Positions 1-9,128 of a stretch of DNA of 64,000 nucleotides are shown here, piece by piece. Position numbers and translations under genes: made by a program. The stretch is taken from the NCBI RefSeq assembly GCF_039522935.1, contig NZ_BAAAEI010000003.1, positions 46,097-110,096 of the forward strand, read 5' to 3'. A model generated the notes under the pieces. The model was given only the letters and a program-made list of their open reading frames with translations, had not been told where the DNA came from and did no database searches. Positions within the stretch are counted from its first letter, which is position 1, and each line of letters opens with the position of its first letter. The stretch comes from Bowmanella denitrificans (GTDB taxonomy: Bacteria; Pseudomonadota; Gammaproteobacteria; Enterobacterales; Alteromonadaceae).

Positions 1-1
1 C

Positions 2-130
2 TACGCACTGAAGCTAAAATATGCGCCTAAAGAAAATACAGCTATGCAGACATTCAAGTTCTCCATTGTGCATCTGATGCTGTTATTCTTGCTGCTGTTG
101 TTGGATCACTATTTCAAGTTTAGTTTATGA
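2..130 (+). CDS. cyoE: Heme o synthase (protoheme IX farnesyltransferase), C-terminal end only
   Basis: Only the last 42 codons are in the window. The reading frame enters at base 2 and ends with TGA at 128-130. The residues TFKFSIVHLMLLFLLLLLDH form a final transmembrane helix typical of the C-terminus of CyoE/CtaB, which farnesylates protoheme IX to heme o for terminal oxidases in the inner membrane. The stop overlaps the start of the SCO1-type gene (ATGA), so the two are probably translated together. Cytochrome oxidase assembly genes are commonly ordered this way. The identification rests on a short tail plus this context. Confidence 0.75.
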   Translation, partial: YALKLKYAPKENTAMQTFKFSIVHLMLLFLLLLLDHYFKFSL

Positions 131-753
131 AAAGGACGCTCCTGATAGGCCTGCTGTTGTCATTGGCGCTGGCCGCTGGCATTTATTTGTCGTTAACCAT
201 CAAGCCGCCTGCGACACCATCGCATGCCAATATGTACCCTCAGGCCCGTGAGATACCTGCCTTTACCCTGATTGACCAAAAAGGTCTGTCATTTGGTAAA
301 GAACGCTTAATGGGGCATTGGACCCTGGCCTTTACTGGTTATACTTTTTGCCCGGATATTTGTCCCACCACGTTGGCCGAGTTAAAGCGTATTTATCCGC
401 AGCTTAAAGCGATATCAGCGGACATTCAGATACTGTTTTTATCCGTGGATCCTAAGCGGGATACCCCTGAACGCCTGAATGAATATGTCAATTTCTTCGA
501 GCCGGAGTTTATTGCCGCCAGTGCCGAGCATGCCGAGCTGTTTCCCTTTGTTCGTAGTCTGGGCATGATGTATGCCATTGCCGGTAGCACAGAAACCCCT
601 GACTATCTGGTGGACCACAGCGCCTCGGTGAGCCTGATTAATCCACAGGCTCAGGTGATAGGGCGTTTTAAGCCGACTCTGGCACCCGGGGCGATGGCGG
701 TGGTGGATCCCGAGCATATCCTGGCGGATATGCCCTTGCTGATAAACCCTTAG
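127..753 (+). CDS. SCO1/SenC-family copper chaperone for cytochrome c oxidase
   Basis: A 208-residue membrane-anchored thioredoxin-fold protein that is expected to deliver copper to the CuA site of cytochrome c oxidase on the periplasmic side. Residues 4-24 form one N-terminal membrane anchor. The copper-binding CxxxC motif is at C75 and C79 (FCPDICP), and the third ligand is H164 in the VDHSAS motif, so all three family ligands are present. The start codon overlaps the cyoE stop, and the pair forms an oxidase-assembly unit. The 3' end overlaps the convergent deacetylase gene by four bases. Confidence 0.92.
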   Translation: MKRTLLIGLLLSLALAAGIYLSLTIKPPATPSHANMYPQAREIPAFTLIDQKGLSFGKERLMGHWTLAFTGYTFCPDICPTTLAELKRIYPQLKAISADIQILFLSVDPKRDTPERLNEYVNFFEPEFIAASAEHAELFPFVRSLGMMYAIAGSTETPDYLVDHSASVSLINPQAQVIGRFKPTLAPGAMAVVDPEHILADMPLLINP

Positions 754-1817
754 TCCAGCCACAGACCGTCGTTAGTGGGCACAAAAAACGGTTGAGACAG
801 CCAGTAGTAACGGCTTCTGTCCTGTTTGCTGGGGGCGGTACAGTTGACTCTGGCCCGTCCTGGTCCCAGCGGGGCTGGCAGACTTAGGGCGAATACATCT
901 TCCATTTCCCAGATCACATCCAGCTTGTCGCCCTTGAAATAGCAGGCAAGCTGGGCGGGACGAATATCCGAGGTATCGATTTTCGTTGTCCATTGTGGCT
1001 GCAGGTTGTCAGGCCTCAGTTCCGGGTCCAGTGGTGCATATAAGCTGGGCATGGCCAGACTGTTCAGTTTTACCTTCAGGGTATTGAGGTTGGCGTATGT
1101 ACCTGCCGCAGGAAAACGTGGCAGGGCTGTCATGTCACTGTACGGTGCCACGGCACCGGATTGCTGACCTAAGCCGATAAACCCAAGCTCTTTAACCAGT
1201 GCCTGCAGGTCGCTGTTATATTCGCCAAAAGGGTAGGCCAGGTACTTTAAACTGTATCCCAGTTCTTCCTGCAGCTTGCTTTCGGCTGACAGAATTTCTT
1301 CCCGCAGACTGGCTAACCATTGATCCTTAGTCATATCGCCACGGGTCAGCAGATGCTGGTGGTGATTGCTGTGGTTGGCAAACCATACACCGTCGGTTTT
1401 CATCTGCCGCACCTGCTCCCAACTGAGTTGCTGGCTTTCTTTGCCAATCAGGGCCGGATTAATAAACACCGTATAGTTGAAGCCATGCTGCTGCAAAATA
1501 GGGTGGGCGTTATGCAGAATATTGGCGTAGCCGTCATCAAAGGTAATTGCCACCGCTTTGTCCGGCAATGCCTGGTGCCGAGCGAGTTTGTAAAGCATGT
1601 CCTGCAGGGAAATCACATTGTGATGTTCGGCCAGATACTGCATATGTTCGGCAAACTGTGCAGGGCTGACCGACGTGGAGGCCGGTGTTTCCGTGCTCAC
1701 ATGGTGGTATTGAAGTATAACCCCATGATGTTGAAGACTTATTTCACTTGCTTTCAGCGGCCTGGTAAACATCAGAATTGCCATAAGTGCCAGCAGAGAG
1801 AATGCCTGTTTAGCCAT
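750..1817 (-). CDS. Secreted polysaccharide deacetylase family protein (NodB-type, CE4)
   Basis: A 355-residue protein with an N-terminal signal sequence (about residues 1-23). The NodB-fold motifs are visible: TFDDGY at 92-97 with the catalytic/metal aspartates D94-D95, an HxxxH metal motif at H149/H153 (NHSNHH), and YPFGEYN further on. Such enzymes remove N-acetyl groups from extracellular or cell-wall polysaccharides. The C-terminal ~100 residues after the catalytic domain are not recognised. Overall it resembles PgaB/IcaB-like deacetylases, but no pga operon is nearby, so the substrate is unknown. It is convergent with the SCO gene. Confidence 0.85.
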   Translation of the reverse strand: MAKQAFSLLALMAILMFTRPLKASEISLQHHGVILQYHHVSTETPASTSVSPAQFAEHMQYLAEHHNVISLQDMLYKLARHQALPDKAVAITFDDGYANILHNAHPILQQHGFNYTVFINPALIGKESQQLSWEQVRQMKTDGVWFANHSNHHQHLLTRGDMTKDQWLASLREEILSAESKLQEELGYSLKYLAYPFGEYNSDLQALVKELGFIGLGQQSGAVAPYSDMTALPRFPAAGTYANLNTLKVKLNSLAMPSLYAPLDPELRPDNLQPQWTTKIDTSDIRPAQLACYFKGDKLDVIWEMEDVFALSLPAPLGPGRARVNCTAPSKQDRSRYYWLSQPFFVPTNDGLWLD

Positions 1818-1852
1818 AAATATCCATAGGGTGAACCTTTGATGCCAAGAGC

Positions 1853-3064
1853 TTACCTTGTCTGGGGCTTTTTTTCAGTAAGGCCGGGGACTTTTGCGTA
1901 AGTGGCCAGGTGCCAAAGTGCTTCTACGGGGCCTTTAGCATGTGTTTGCAACCACCAGTGTGTGAGCAAGAACTGTAGCAGCCATACTATGACTACCACC
2001 AAGGCGGTGAGATAGGGAGGCATGCGGGCAAATCCCCAAACCCCGTAAAAAAAAGCTGTGCACAAAATGCTTTGTAGCAGGTAGTTAGACAACGCGGTGC
2101 GGCCAATACCTTGGATGAACCGCGCCAATGGCTGACAGCATCCGCTGGCCTGCCATAACGTGATCAGCGCTATCAGCCCTACAGCCGTGCACACCGCCCC
2201 CCAGTAATTAAATAGGGTGTGGCCAAAGAAGTAATGGGGAAACTGCCAGGCGGTTTGCTCATTCAGATAATAGCCATAAAGCGATAACAACATACCGGAA
2301 ATAATGCCGGTCCAGGCCGTTTGTTGGTAAAAGAGTATGCTGAATTGCCCGCGCAGAAAGCCACAACGATACAAGCCAAGCCCTAATAACATCATCCCGC
2401 TTACGCGCCATATTCCCCAGTTTGGCAGTACATCGGTATGAAAATGCCAGGCTGCACTGATTCGGTAGCTGAGCTGTTGTGCCCAACTGCCGTTCAGGGC
2501 AGCAATTTCCGTTTCGGATACTTGAATCATACCAGGCAAGCTTTGCGTGATAATCTGCTGTTGAATGGCTGCTGGCAACGACACCATGCTCAGATACGTC
2601 AGGTAGCTTTTAAGCGAGCCAACACCGAGACAGAGCAGACCAAACATTATGCATATGCGCCAGTTCAAATGGCGGAAAACAAAGGGAATAACCCCGCAAA
2701 GTGCATAGAACACCAGAATATCGCCATGCCAGATGAGATAAGCGTGCAACAGGCCTATCAACAACAAGACCAATAAACGTCTTGTATAGATACGCCAGGC
2801 ACAAAGCCCTTTGGCATCCAGTCGGTCGCAGATAAGCGCGGTACTGGCACCAAACAACATGGAGAAAATCGCCATAAACTTCTGGTCGGCAATAAAATAT
2901 TGTAAGGTCCACCAGATCTTGTTTAACTGCAGTTGCTCACCATATACCAGCGGGCTGAAGTAAGCGGCTTCGGGGGCAGAAAACAGGCGTATGTTCATTA
3001 GCAATATGCCCAACAGGGCAATGCCGCGGAGCAGATCGAGCAATTGAATGCGTGGTTGGTTCAT
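1853..3064 (-). CDS. DUF418/YeiB-family multipass membrane protein
   Basis: A 403-residue integral membrane protein with around ten hydrophobic segments. The N-terminus (IQLLDLLRGIALLGILLMNI) is the characteristic opening of the YeiB/DUF418 family, and the C-terminal third has the DUF418 features (GRTALSNYLLQS and the following helices). The family is related to acyltransferase-3-like membrane proteins, but its biochemical function is not established. It lies 36 bases from the deacetylase gene in the same orientation, so co-transcription is plausible. A role in envelope polysaccharide modification would be inference only. Confidence 0.85.
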   Translation of the reverse strand: MNQPRIQLLDLLRGIALLGILLMNIRLFSAPEAAYFSPLVYGEQLQLNKIWWTLQYFIADQKFMAIFSMLFGASTALICDRLDAKGLCAWRIYTRRLLVLLLIGLLHAYLIWHGDILVFYALCGVIPFVFRHLNWRICIMFGLLCLGVGSLKSYLTYLSMVSLPAAIQQQIITQSLPGMIQVSETEIAALNGSWAQQLSYRISAAWHFHTDVLPNWGIWRVSGMMLLGLGLYRCGFLRGQFSILFYQQTAWTGIISGMLLSLYGYYLNEQTAWQFPHYFFGHTLFNYWGAVCTAVGLIALITLWQASGCCQPLARFIQGIGRTALSNYLLQSILCTAFFYGVWGFARMPPYLTALVVVIVWLLQFLLTHWWLQTHAKGPVEALWHLATYAKVPGLTEKKPQTR

Positions 3065-3265
3065 TGTTGCGGTCTCACTGATTTTTCGCCAACCTTAGCC
3101 GCAAAGCTAGGTATTGGGCGTCTGTCCCGACCGGAATTTACCTGATGCCGTTTAACTTTTACGTTGCCTGGTGTGTTCAGCCCCAGCCAATGTTAACTAT
3201 GCTGCTGGTCTGATTGCGCTAAGCCAAGCTCAGGCAATAGCGACAAGAGAAACTGAAAAGAGTCC

Positions 3266-4342
3266 ATGGCCATACAACTGCTTGAAATCATTACCACCTT
3301 TGCTTTTACCCTGTGCTTCTCGATGGTAGCGGTATTGGCTTGGCTGCCCGGTATAGACAAGACCGAGCACCGGTACTTACAGCTCTATCTGGCTGCAATT
3401 GGTGTCATCCTGCTGATTGACCAATTAACACCGGTGCATCACGCACTGCATCTGAGTTTGCCTCCCTTGCTCTTTATGCTGGGGCCATTGCTGTTCGCTT
3501 ATACAAGGCAGCAGTGCCGCTTACCGCTCTCGGGCGCAATTCTAGGTTTTTTGCTGATTCCCAGTCTGGTGCTTAGTCTGTTATTGGTCTTGCAGTGGCT
3601 ACAGCTTATGTCCTGGTCCAGCGTAATGCATTTGTCGCTGCTTTACTGGTATGCGGCGTATGAGATGCTGTTTACTCTGCTTAGCCTTGAGTGTCTGCGG
3701 CACTTTAGCCAGCAGGATAAAGATAGCCAGGGGGCCAATCTGCGCACCCGCTTGCTGTGGCTTAAAGGTTATTGCTGGTTCAACCTGCTGCTATTGTCAG
3801 TGGATCTAATCAGCCCTTGGTGGTGGGCGGCCTATGCACCTGGATTACCTGTCAGATCGCTGAGTTTGTGCATATTAACGGTAGCGCTTATCTGGTTTGG
3901 CCTGACGTTAGTGCGCAAACCGCACCTTTTGCTACTGGATCATCTGCGTCAGGTGGCAAAGTATCGCCATTCCGGGTTAAGGCCTGATAGTCAGCGCTAT
4001 TACAAACAAAAACTGGACAGCCTGATGCAAACGCAGAAAATCTTTCTGGATCCGGAGTTGAGCCTGGCTTCTCTGGCCACCCAGGTTGGGTTGAATAGCC
4101 ACAATCTGTCGCAATTGTTAAACGAAAGTTGTGCACAGTCATTTTATGATTACCTGAATGCTTACCGGATAGCACATGCTCAGCAGCAACTGCTATGCAG
4201 CGATGCCAGTGTGGTGGATGTGGCAATGGCCTCCGGCTTCAATAACAAGGCTTCCTTTTACAAAGCGTTTCGCAAACAATGTGGTATGACGCCGACCCAG
4301 TGGCGCCAACAAGCACTGACAACCAACCACCAGGAAAGCTGA
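3266..4342 (+). CDS. AraC-family regulator with N-terminal membrane domain
   Basis: A 358-residue one-component regulator. Residues about 5-215 hold six to seven hydrophobic segments. Residues about 250-350 are a canonical AraC/XylS double helix-turn-helix (LASLATQVGLNSHNLSQLLN, then VDVAMASGFNNKASFYKAFR and GMTPTQWR). The DNA-binding domain is therefore tethered to the inner membrane. The stop codon directly abuts the ATG of the MATE transporter (TGA at 4340-4342, ATG at 4343), so it probably regulates, and is co-expressed with, that exporter. The signal sensed is unknown. A weak purine-rich ribosome site (AAAAGAG) precedes the start. Confidence 0.88.
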   Translation: MAIQLLEIITTFAFTLCFSMVAVLAWLPGIDKTEHRYLQLYLAAIGVILLIDQLTPVHHALHLSLPPLLFMLGPLLFAYTRQQCRLPLSGAILGFLLIPSLVLSLLLVLQWLQLMSWSSVMHLSLLYWYAAYEMLFTLLSLECLRHFSQQDKDSQGANLRTRLLWLKGYCWFNLLLLSVDLISPWWWAAYAPGLPVRSLSLCILTVALIWFGLTLVRKPHLLLLDHLRQVAKYRHSGLRPDSQRYYKQKLDSLMQTQKIFLDPELSLASLATQVGLNSHNLSQLLNESCAQSFYDYLNAYRIAHAQQQLLCSDASVVDVAMASGFNNKASFYKAFRKQCGMTPTQWRQQALTTNHQES

Positions 4343-5683
4343 ATGTTATCGGTGTTTACAAGCGGCAGCCGCACAGAGCACAAACGTATTCTGGCATTGG
4401 CATTACCAATGATCTTGAGCAATATCACCAACCCCCTGCTGGGTATGGTGGATACGGCTATTGTTGGTCATCTGGGCGCCAGCTATTTTTTGGCCGGTAC
4501 GGCAGTTGCCAGCATGCTGATCACACAGATTTACTGGTTGTGCGGATTTTTGCGCATGTCTGCTACAGGGCTCAGTGCACAGGCACTTGGCACTAAAGAT
4601 AAACGTGCTGCAGCCAGGATTTTTTACCAATTACTTGTGCCAGCCTGCTTGTTAGGCACCCTGGTACTGATCTTTGCGCCTGTGCTGGAAACCCTGGCAA
4701 TACGTTTTGCTGATGCCGATATACAAACCGCTGGGGTGATCCATCACTACCTGGTGGTAAGGGTATGGGGCGCGCCAGCCGCGTTAGCTAATCTCTTGCT
4801 GATGGGCTGGCTAATAGGCCAGCAAGCTACCCGCACTGTGATGCTGATTCAGATCGCCGCCAATCTGGCGAATGCTTTGCTTAGCTATGTTCTGGCCATA
4901 AAGCTGGGCTTTGCGGTGCAAGGGGTAGCGACAGCCACTGTGCTGGCGGAATATGGCATTTTGGTAGCGTCATTGTGGGCGGTGCTGAAGCGCATTCACT
5001 GGATTGGACCCCAATCCACCTGGTTCTCTGCTGCCGGGTATCGAGCCGTGTTGGGCTTAAACCTGGATATTCTGCTGCGTAACCTGGCTTTACAACTGAC
5101 CATGGCCTTTATGGTGTTCCAGGCTGCCCGGCTGGATAGCCAAATTGTGGCCCTCAACGCCCTGCTAATGCAGTTTTTTGTCCTCACTGCATTGGGCCTG
5201 GATGGTATTGCTTACGCGGTTGAGGCTCTGGTTGGTGAGGCCCGGGGCAGGCAGCAATATCAGCTGTTACATCAGCGCGTTGTGCGGGGATTGTGGTGGT
5301 CCGGCCTATTGGCGTTATTATACAGTCTGGTGTTCGTTATCTTTGACCGGGCTATCCTGACACTGCTCACTGACCTGCCAGAGCTTATTCATCTTGCCCG
5401 CGACTATCTGCATTATATTTGGTTGCTGCCGCTGGTTTCCCATTGGTGCTTCTTAATGGACGGGGTGTTCATTGGCCTGACGCAAGGGCGGGCGATGCGC
5501 AACACTATGCTGATGTCGGCTTTTGGCGTGTTCCTGCCTTTGTGGTGGTTGTGTCAGACAGCCGGCAATCACGCCCTGTGGCTGGCATTTCTGGCGTTTT
5601 TGGCGGCCAGGGGAATAGGTTTGGGATGGGTTTATTGGCGACGTTGGCAGGTTTGGCAGCAGGGCTCAGGTGAGCCCGGCTGA
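4343..5683 (+). CDS. MATE-family efflux transporter (DinF-like)
   Basis: A 446-residue inner-membrane protein with about twelve transmembrane segments in two repeated halves. Its N-terminus (ILALALPMILSNITNPLLGMVDTAIVGHLG) is typical of the DinF branch of MATE Na+/H+-coupled drug and toxin exporters. There is no intergenic space between it and the upstream membrane-bound AraC regulator, which points to a regulator-exporter operon. No LexA site was seen, so SOS control as in E. coli dinF is not supported. Substrates cannot be predicted. Confidence 0.88.
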   Translation: MLSVFTSGSRTEHKRILALALPMILSNITNPLLGMVDTAIVGHLGASYFLAGTAVASMLITQIYWLCGFLRMSATGLSAQALGTKDKRAAARIFYQLLVPACLLGTLVLIFAPVLETLAIRFADADIQTAGVIHHYLVVRVWGAPAALANLLLMGWLIGQQATRTVMLIQIAANLANALLSYVLAIKLGFAVQGVATATVLAEYGILVASLWAVLKRIHWIGPQSTWFSAAGYRAVLGLNLDILLRNLALQLTMAFMVFQAARLDSQIVALNALLMQFFVLTALGLDGIAYAVEALVGEARGRQQYQLLHQRVVRGLWWSGLLALLYSLVFVIFDRAILTLLTDLPELIHLARDYLHYIWLLPLVSHWCFLMDGVFIGLTQGRAMRNTMLMSAFGVFLPLWWLCQTAGNHALWLAFLAFLAARGIGLGWVYWRRWQVWQQGSGEPG

Positions 5684-5699
5684 AACGGAGTAACGCGGT

Positions 5700-6278
5700 T
5701 TAATAGTAAGAGTGTTCACCAGCCTGGTGTTCAGTGGCATCCAGCACTCCCGTCAATTCCGGGAACTGAGCCAGCATCTGCTTCTCAATGCCTTCTTTCA
5801 GTGTCACATCGACCATAGAGCAACCGTTACAACCACCACCAAATTGCAAGACGGCCTTACCGGCCGGTGTGATCTCAATCAGCACTACCTTTCCGCCGTG
5901 GTTGGCCAATTGCGGATTAATTTCTGAGTCAATCATATAGTTGACCTTTTCAATCAGCGGCGCATCATCTGCCACTTTGCGCGTTTTGGCATTGGGGGCC
6001 TTAAGTGTCAGCTGTGAACCCATCTGATCCGTGACAAAATCAATTTCCGCTTCTTCCAAAAAGGGGGCACTGTCCCGGTCGACTACTGCATCGAATCCGT
6101 CGAATTCGAGGCTGATGTCCGTATCTTCAACTGCGTCTGGCGGACAATAAGACACACCACACTCAGCGGTTGGTGTACCAGGGTTGACCACAAAGACCCG
6201 GATATTGGTGTCCGGCTCTTGTTTTTCCAGAAGTTTTCTAAAATGCGCCTGTGCGGGATCGGAAATGCGAATCATCAT
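5700..6278 (-). CDS. nfuA: Fe-S cluster carrier/biogenesis protein NfuA
   Basis: A 192-residue protein with the two-domain NfuA layout: an N-terminal degenerate A-type scaffold domain (keeping C40 and C45) and a C-terminal Nfu domain with the cluster-binding CxxC at C150/C153 (GGGCNGCSMVDVTLK). NfuA accepts a 4Fe-4S cluster and delivers it to apoproteins, mainly under oxidative stress or iron limitation. Two adjacent ATG codons could start it, with AAGG just upstream. An IscR-like palindrome at 6317-6345 lies in the promoter region. The gene stands alone between convergent and divergent neighbours. Confidence 0.95.
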   Translation of the reverse strand: MMIRISDPAQAHFRKLLEKQEPDTNIRVFVVNPGTPTAECGVSYCPPDAVEDTDISLEFDGFDAVVDRDSAPFLEEAEIDFVTDQMGSQLTLKAPNAKTRKVADDAPLIEKVNYMIDSEINPQLANHGGKVVLIEITPAGKAVLQFGGGCNGCSMVDVTLKEGIEKQMLAQFPELTGVLDATEHQAGEHSYY

Positions 6279-6303
6279 GTTGCCTTAACTGCCAGCTTGG
6301 GCG

Positions 6304-6345
6304 TTATCATAACAAAAATTACCTGAGTAAAACACTCGGGTAATT
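6304..6345 (-). promoter_or_regulatory. Probable nfuA promoter with IscR type 1-like palindrome
   Basis: The arms AATTACCTGAGT (6317-6328) and ACTCGGGTAATT (6334-6345) form a 12-bp inverted repeat with one mismatch around a 5-bp A-rich centre. This closely resembles the IscR type 1 consensus with its ACCTGAGT-AAAA-ACTCGGGT core. On the minus strand a TATGAT -10-like hexamer lies just downstream of it, so the palindrome overlaps the expected -35 region, as expected for repression by 2Fe-2S-IscR. Its position 39 to 67 bases before nfuA supports the assignment. The binding itself is inferred. Confidence 0.65.
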
Positions 6346-6492
6346 ACTTTCCTGCATATTCTTGTCTTGCTATTGCCGCCAGGCTGATTGTAACAAAATG
6401 CGACAAAGCGGCTTATATTTGCTGTTACATCACTGGTCGCAACGTAATGAAGCTGCTAGTTTGGGTCAAAAACAACAAGCAAAGGCCTGAAG

Positions 6493-9051
6493 ATGCACAG
6501 ACTTCATTATTTCTACCTGCTAATTATGTTGGTACTCGTTACCCCCATTGGGGTTGCGCAAGTCAGCAGTGATCTGGATTACCTGCCCAGCGATATTCAA
6601 TACGACCCTAAGGTGCCAAAACCTGAAGCCGTTCTGGGCTATCCGGTGGGTACCTGGCATGTGCGGCATGATCAGATAGTGAATTATCTATACAAACTGG
6701 CCGACAGTTCAGACCGGGTCAGTATTGAGGAGATAGGCCGTTCCCATGAACAGCGCCCCATACTACTGCTGACCTTTAGCTCGGCCGCCAATCAAAAGAA
6801 CCTTTCAGCACTACGTCAAACCCATCTGGCCGCATTAGAAGGCAACAAAGCTGCCAATGCGCCCTTAGTGCTGTGGATGGGTTACAGTGTGCATGGCAAT
6901 GAGCCATCCGGTGCCAATGCTGGCCTGCTGGTGGCTTATTATCTGGCGGCGGCCCAGGGGGAAGAGGTAGAAAAACTACTGGATGAGGCGGTCATATTGC
7001 TGGAGCCGGCGCTTAATCCAGATGGTTTATCCAGGTTCGCACAGTGGGCCAATATGCATAAGGGCTTGAATCTGGTATCTGACCCCAACCATAGAGAACA
7101 CTGGGAAGATTGGCCAAGCGGCAGAACCAACCATTATTGGTTTGACTTGAATCGTGATTGGTTATTACTTACTCACCCTGAATCCCGTGCAAGGATTGCG
7201 AAGTTTCATGAGTGGCGGCCGCAAGTGTTGACTGATTTTCATGAAATGGGCACGAACAGCACTTTCTTCTTTCAGCCCGGTATACCTTCACGCAAAAATC
7301 CATGGACGCCTGACGCCAATGTGGATCTGACTCATGCTCTGGGGAAATTCCATGCCGCCGCACTGGACAAAACTGGGCAGCTTTATTTCACCCAGGAAAG
7401 TTTTGACGATTTTTACTATGGCAAGGGTTCAACCTACCCGGATGCCATGGGCAGTGTCGGCATACTGTTTGAACAAGCCAGCAGCCGTGGTCACCTGCAG
7501 GATTCTATTCATGGACCTCTGAGTTTTCCTGCCACTATCCAAAATCAGGTGACCACCTCATTATCCACTTTCGCCGGTGCACTGGCGAATGCCAAGGCGC
7601 TGAAAGACTATCAGCGTGGCTTTGCTGCTGAGACAGCCAGGTTAGCCGACAAAGATGAATTATCCGGGTATCTTTTGAGTGAGAGCCAAGATAAAAGCCG
7701 CTTTCAGGCCCTGCTGGATATCCTCAGGCAGCATAAGATTCAACTGCATGGCCTGAGCAAAGATTTGCAACTGGATGGTAAGAAATTTTCCAGTGACAGC
7801 ACGGTATTCGTGCCGCTGGACCAGCCACAGTATCGCCTGCTGAAATCTATTTTTTCTACCCGTACCAGTTTTCAGGACAATACGTTTTACGATGTGTCTA
7901 ACTGGAATCTACCGCTGGCATTTAATATTGACTACCTGCCAGTGGCGCGCAGCAACTGGCGCAAGGTGCCAATAAGCGACACACTGCCAACGCTGACAAG
8001 TAGCCCGTCATCACTGAAGGAAGGCGCCTACGCTTATGCGTTTTCCTGGCAGGATTCTAAAGCACCCATGTTGCTGCAATCATTGCTGGAAGCTGGTATC
8101 AAGGTAAAAGTTGCCGGAGGTGCTTTCACTGCAACAACAACACAGGGCAGCGTGGCTTTTGCCGCCGGCAGTATTGTCGTTCCCCGTGCCTTGCAACAAC
8201 CGGCTAATTGGGTAGCGAGTATTGAGAAGTTCAGTAAGGCCGCTGATATCAAAGTTTGGTCAATTGAATCCGGCTTAACCGCACAGGGCAGTGACCTGGG
8301 AAGCCGCAGTATGATGGTTTTGGAAACACCCAAATTATTGCTGGTGGGCGGCGTCGGCACTTCTCAGTATGAAGTGGGTGAGGTCTGGCATTACCTCGAT
8401 CAGCATGTCGGCTTGCCAGCCACGATAGTCGATATGGACAGATTGAGCAGAATCACCTTGTCTGACTACAGCCATATTGTGATGGTGGACGGGGATTACC
8501 GCCAGTTAGATGACAAGCTGGTGGACAGGATACAAGACTGGATAAAGCAAGGTGGCGTTTTGATTGCCCAAAAAGGTGCGGCAAAGTGGGCCAGCCAGCA
8601 AGAGTGGCTGCAGGCCAGCTTCCTGTCTGACAAGGAAATCAGTGCAGCCTTCGACACTAGCCAGCTCAGCTTTGCCGACCAGGAAGCGTTACAAGGCAAA
8701 CAGCGTATAGCCGGTGCAGTATTAGCCGGTAATGTCGACCTCAGCCACCCTTTGGCTTTTGGCTATGACAACACCGATGTGGCTTTTTTACGCAACAGCA
8801 ATCTGGTCATGCGTGCGAATGCTAAACCTTTTATTCAGGTATCTGGATATTCGCAAAAACCTCTCAGGGCCGGTTATGTCAGCGATGAAATGCAGAAACT
8901 GCTGGCTGGCAGCAGTAACCTGGTGGCAAATAAGTTGGGTAAAGGTAAGGTGATCGGTACCACTGACAACCTGACCTTCCGTGGCTACTGGTATGGCACC
9001 AGCCGTTTCCTTAGTAATGCCATATATCTTGCGCCTTTGATGGATAACTAG
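6493..9051 (+). CDS. Secreted M14-family zinc carboxypeptidase, large form
   Basis: An 852-residue exported protein with a signal peptide (about residues 1-22, ending in GVAQ). The peptidase M14 domain covers roughly residues 50-370. The zinc ligands are visible as HxxE at H134/E137 (SVHGNEPSG) and H250 (DFHEMGTNSTFFFQPG), with NRDW at 220-223 and a candidate catalytic glutamate at E327 (GILFEQAS). The following ~450 residues include a putative glutamine-amidotransferase-like beta/alpha region of unknown role. The protein is probably a periplasmic or secreted carboxypeptidase, and T2SS export is possible but not shown. It is monocistronic. Confidence 0.88.
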   Translation: MHRLHYFYLLIMLVLVTPIGVAQVSSDLDYLPSDIQYDPKVPKPEAVLGYPVGTWHVRHDQIVNYLYKLADSSDRVSIEEIGRSHEQRPILLLTFSSAANQKNLSALRQTHLAALEGNKAANAPLVLWMGYSVHGNEPSGANAGLLVAYYLAAAQGEEVEKLLDEAVILLEPALNPDGLSRFAQWANMHKGLNLVSDPNHREHWEDWPSGRTNHYWFDLNRDWLLLTHPESRARIAKFHEWRPQVLTDFHEMGTNSTFFFQPGIPSRKNPWTPDANVDLTHALGKFHAAALDKTGQLYFTQESFDDFYYGKGSTYPDAMGSVGILFEQASSRGHLQDSIHGPLSFPATIQNQVTTSLSTFAGALANAKALKDYQRGFAAETARLADKDELSGYLLSESQDKSRFQALLDILRQHKIQLHGLSKDLQLDGKKFSSDSTVFVPLDQPQYRLLKSIFSTRTSFQDNTFYDVSNWNLPLAFNIDYLPVARSNWRKVPISDTLPTLTSSPSSLKEGAYAYAFSWQDSKAPMLLQSLLEAGIKVKVAGGAFTATTTQGSVAFAAGSIVVPRALQQPANWVASIEKFSKAADIKVWSIESGLTAQGSDLGSRSMMVLETPKLLLVGGVGTSQYEVGEVWHYLDQHVGLPATIVDMDRLSRITLSDYSHIVMVDGDYRQLDDKLVDRIQDWIKQGGVLIAQKGAAKWASQQEWLQASFLSDKEISAAFDTSQLSFADQEALQGKQRIAGAVLAGNVDLSHPLAFGYDNTDVAFLRNSNLVMRANAKPFIQVSGYSQKPLRAGYVSDEMQKLLAGSSNLVANKLGKGKVIGTTDNLTFRGYWYGTSRFLSNAIYLAPLMDN

Positions 9052-9128
9052 CGGTTGTTTATCTTTCGAGTATAATTTTGCAGCACTATTGGTCTCCTTA
9101 CCAACCTTGTCGGGAGGCCTCTGGTGCT

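Noticed and set aside
1320..1829. 169-codon plus-strand ORF
   Set aside because: It lies wholly antisense to the deacetylase gene, which has all its family motifs. The translation has no recognisable domain.
4343..5683. SOS (LexA) control of the DinF-like MATE gene
   Set aside because: The gene follows an AraC regulator without a gap and no CTGT-N8-ACAG box was seen upstream.
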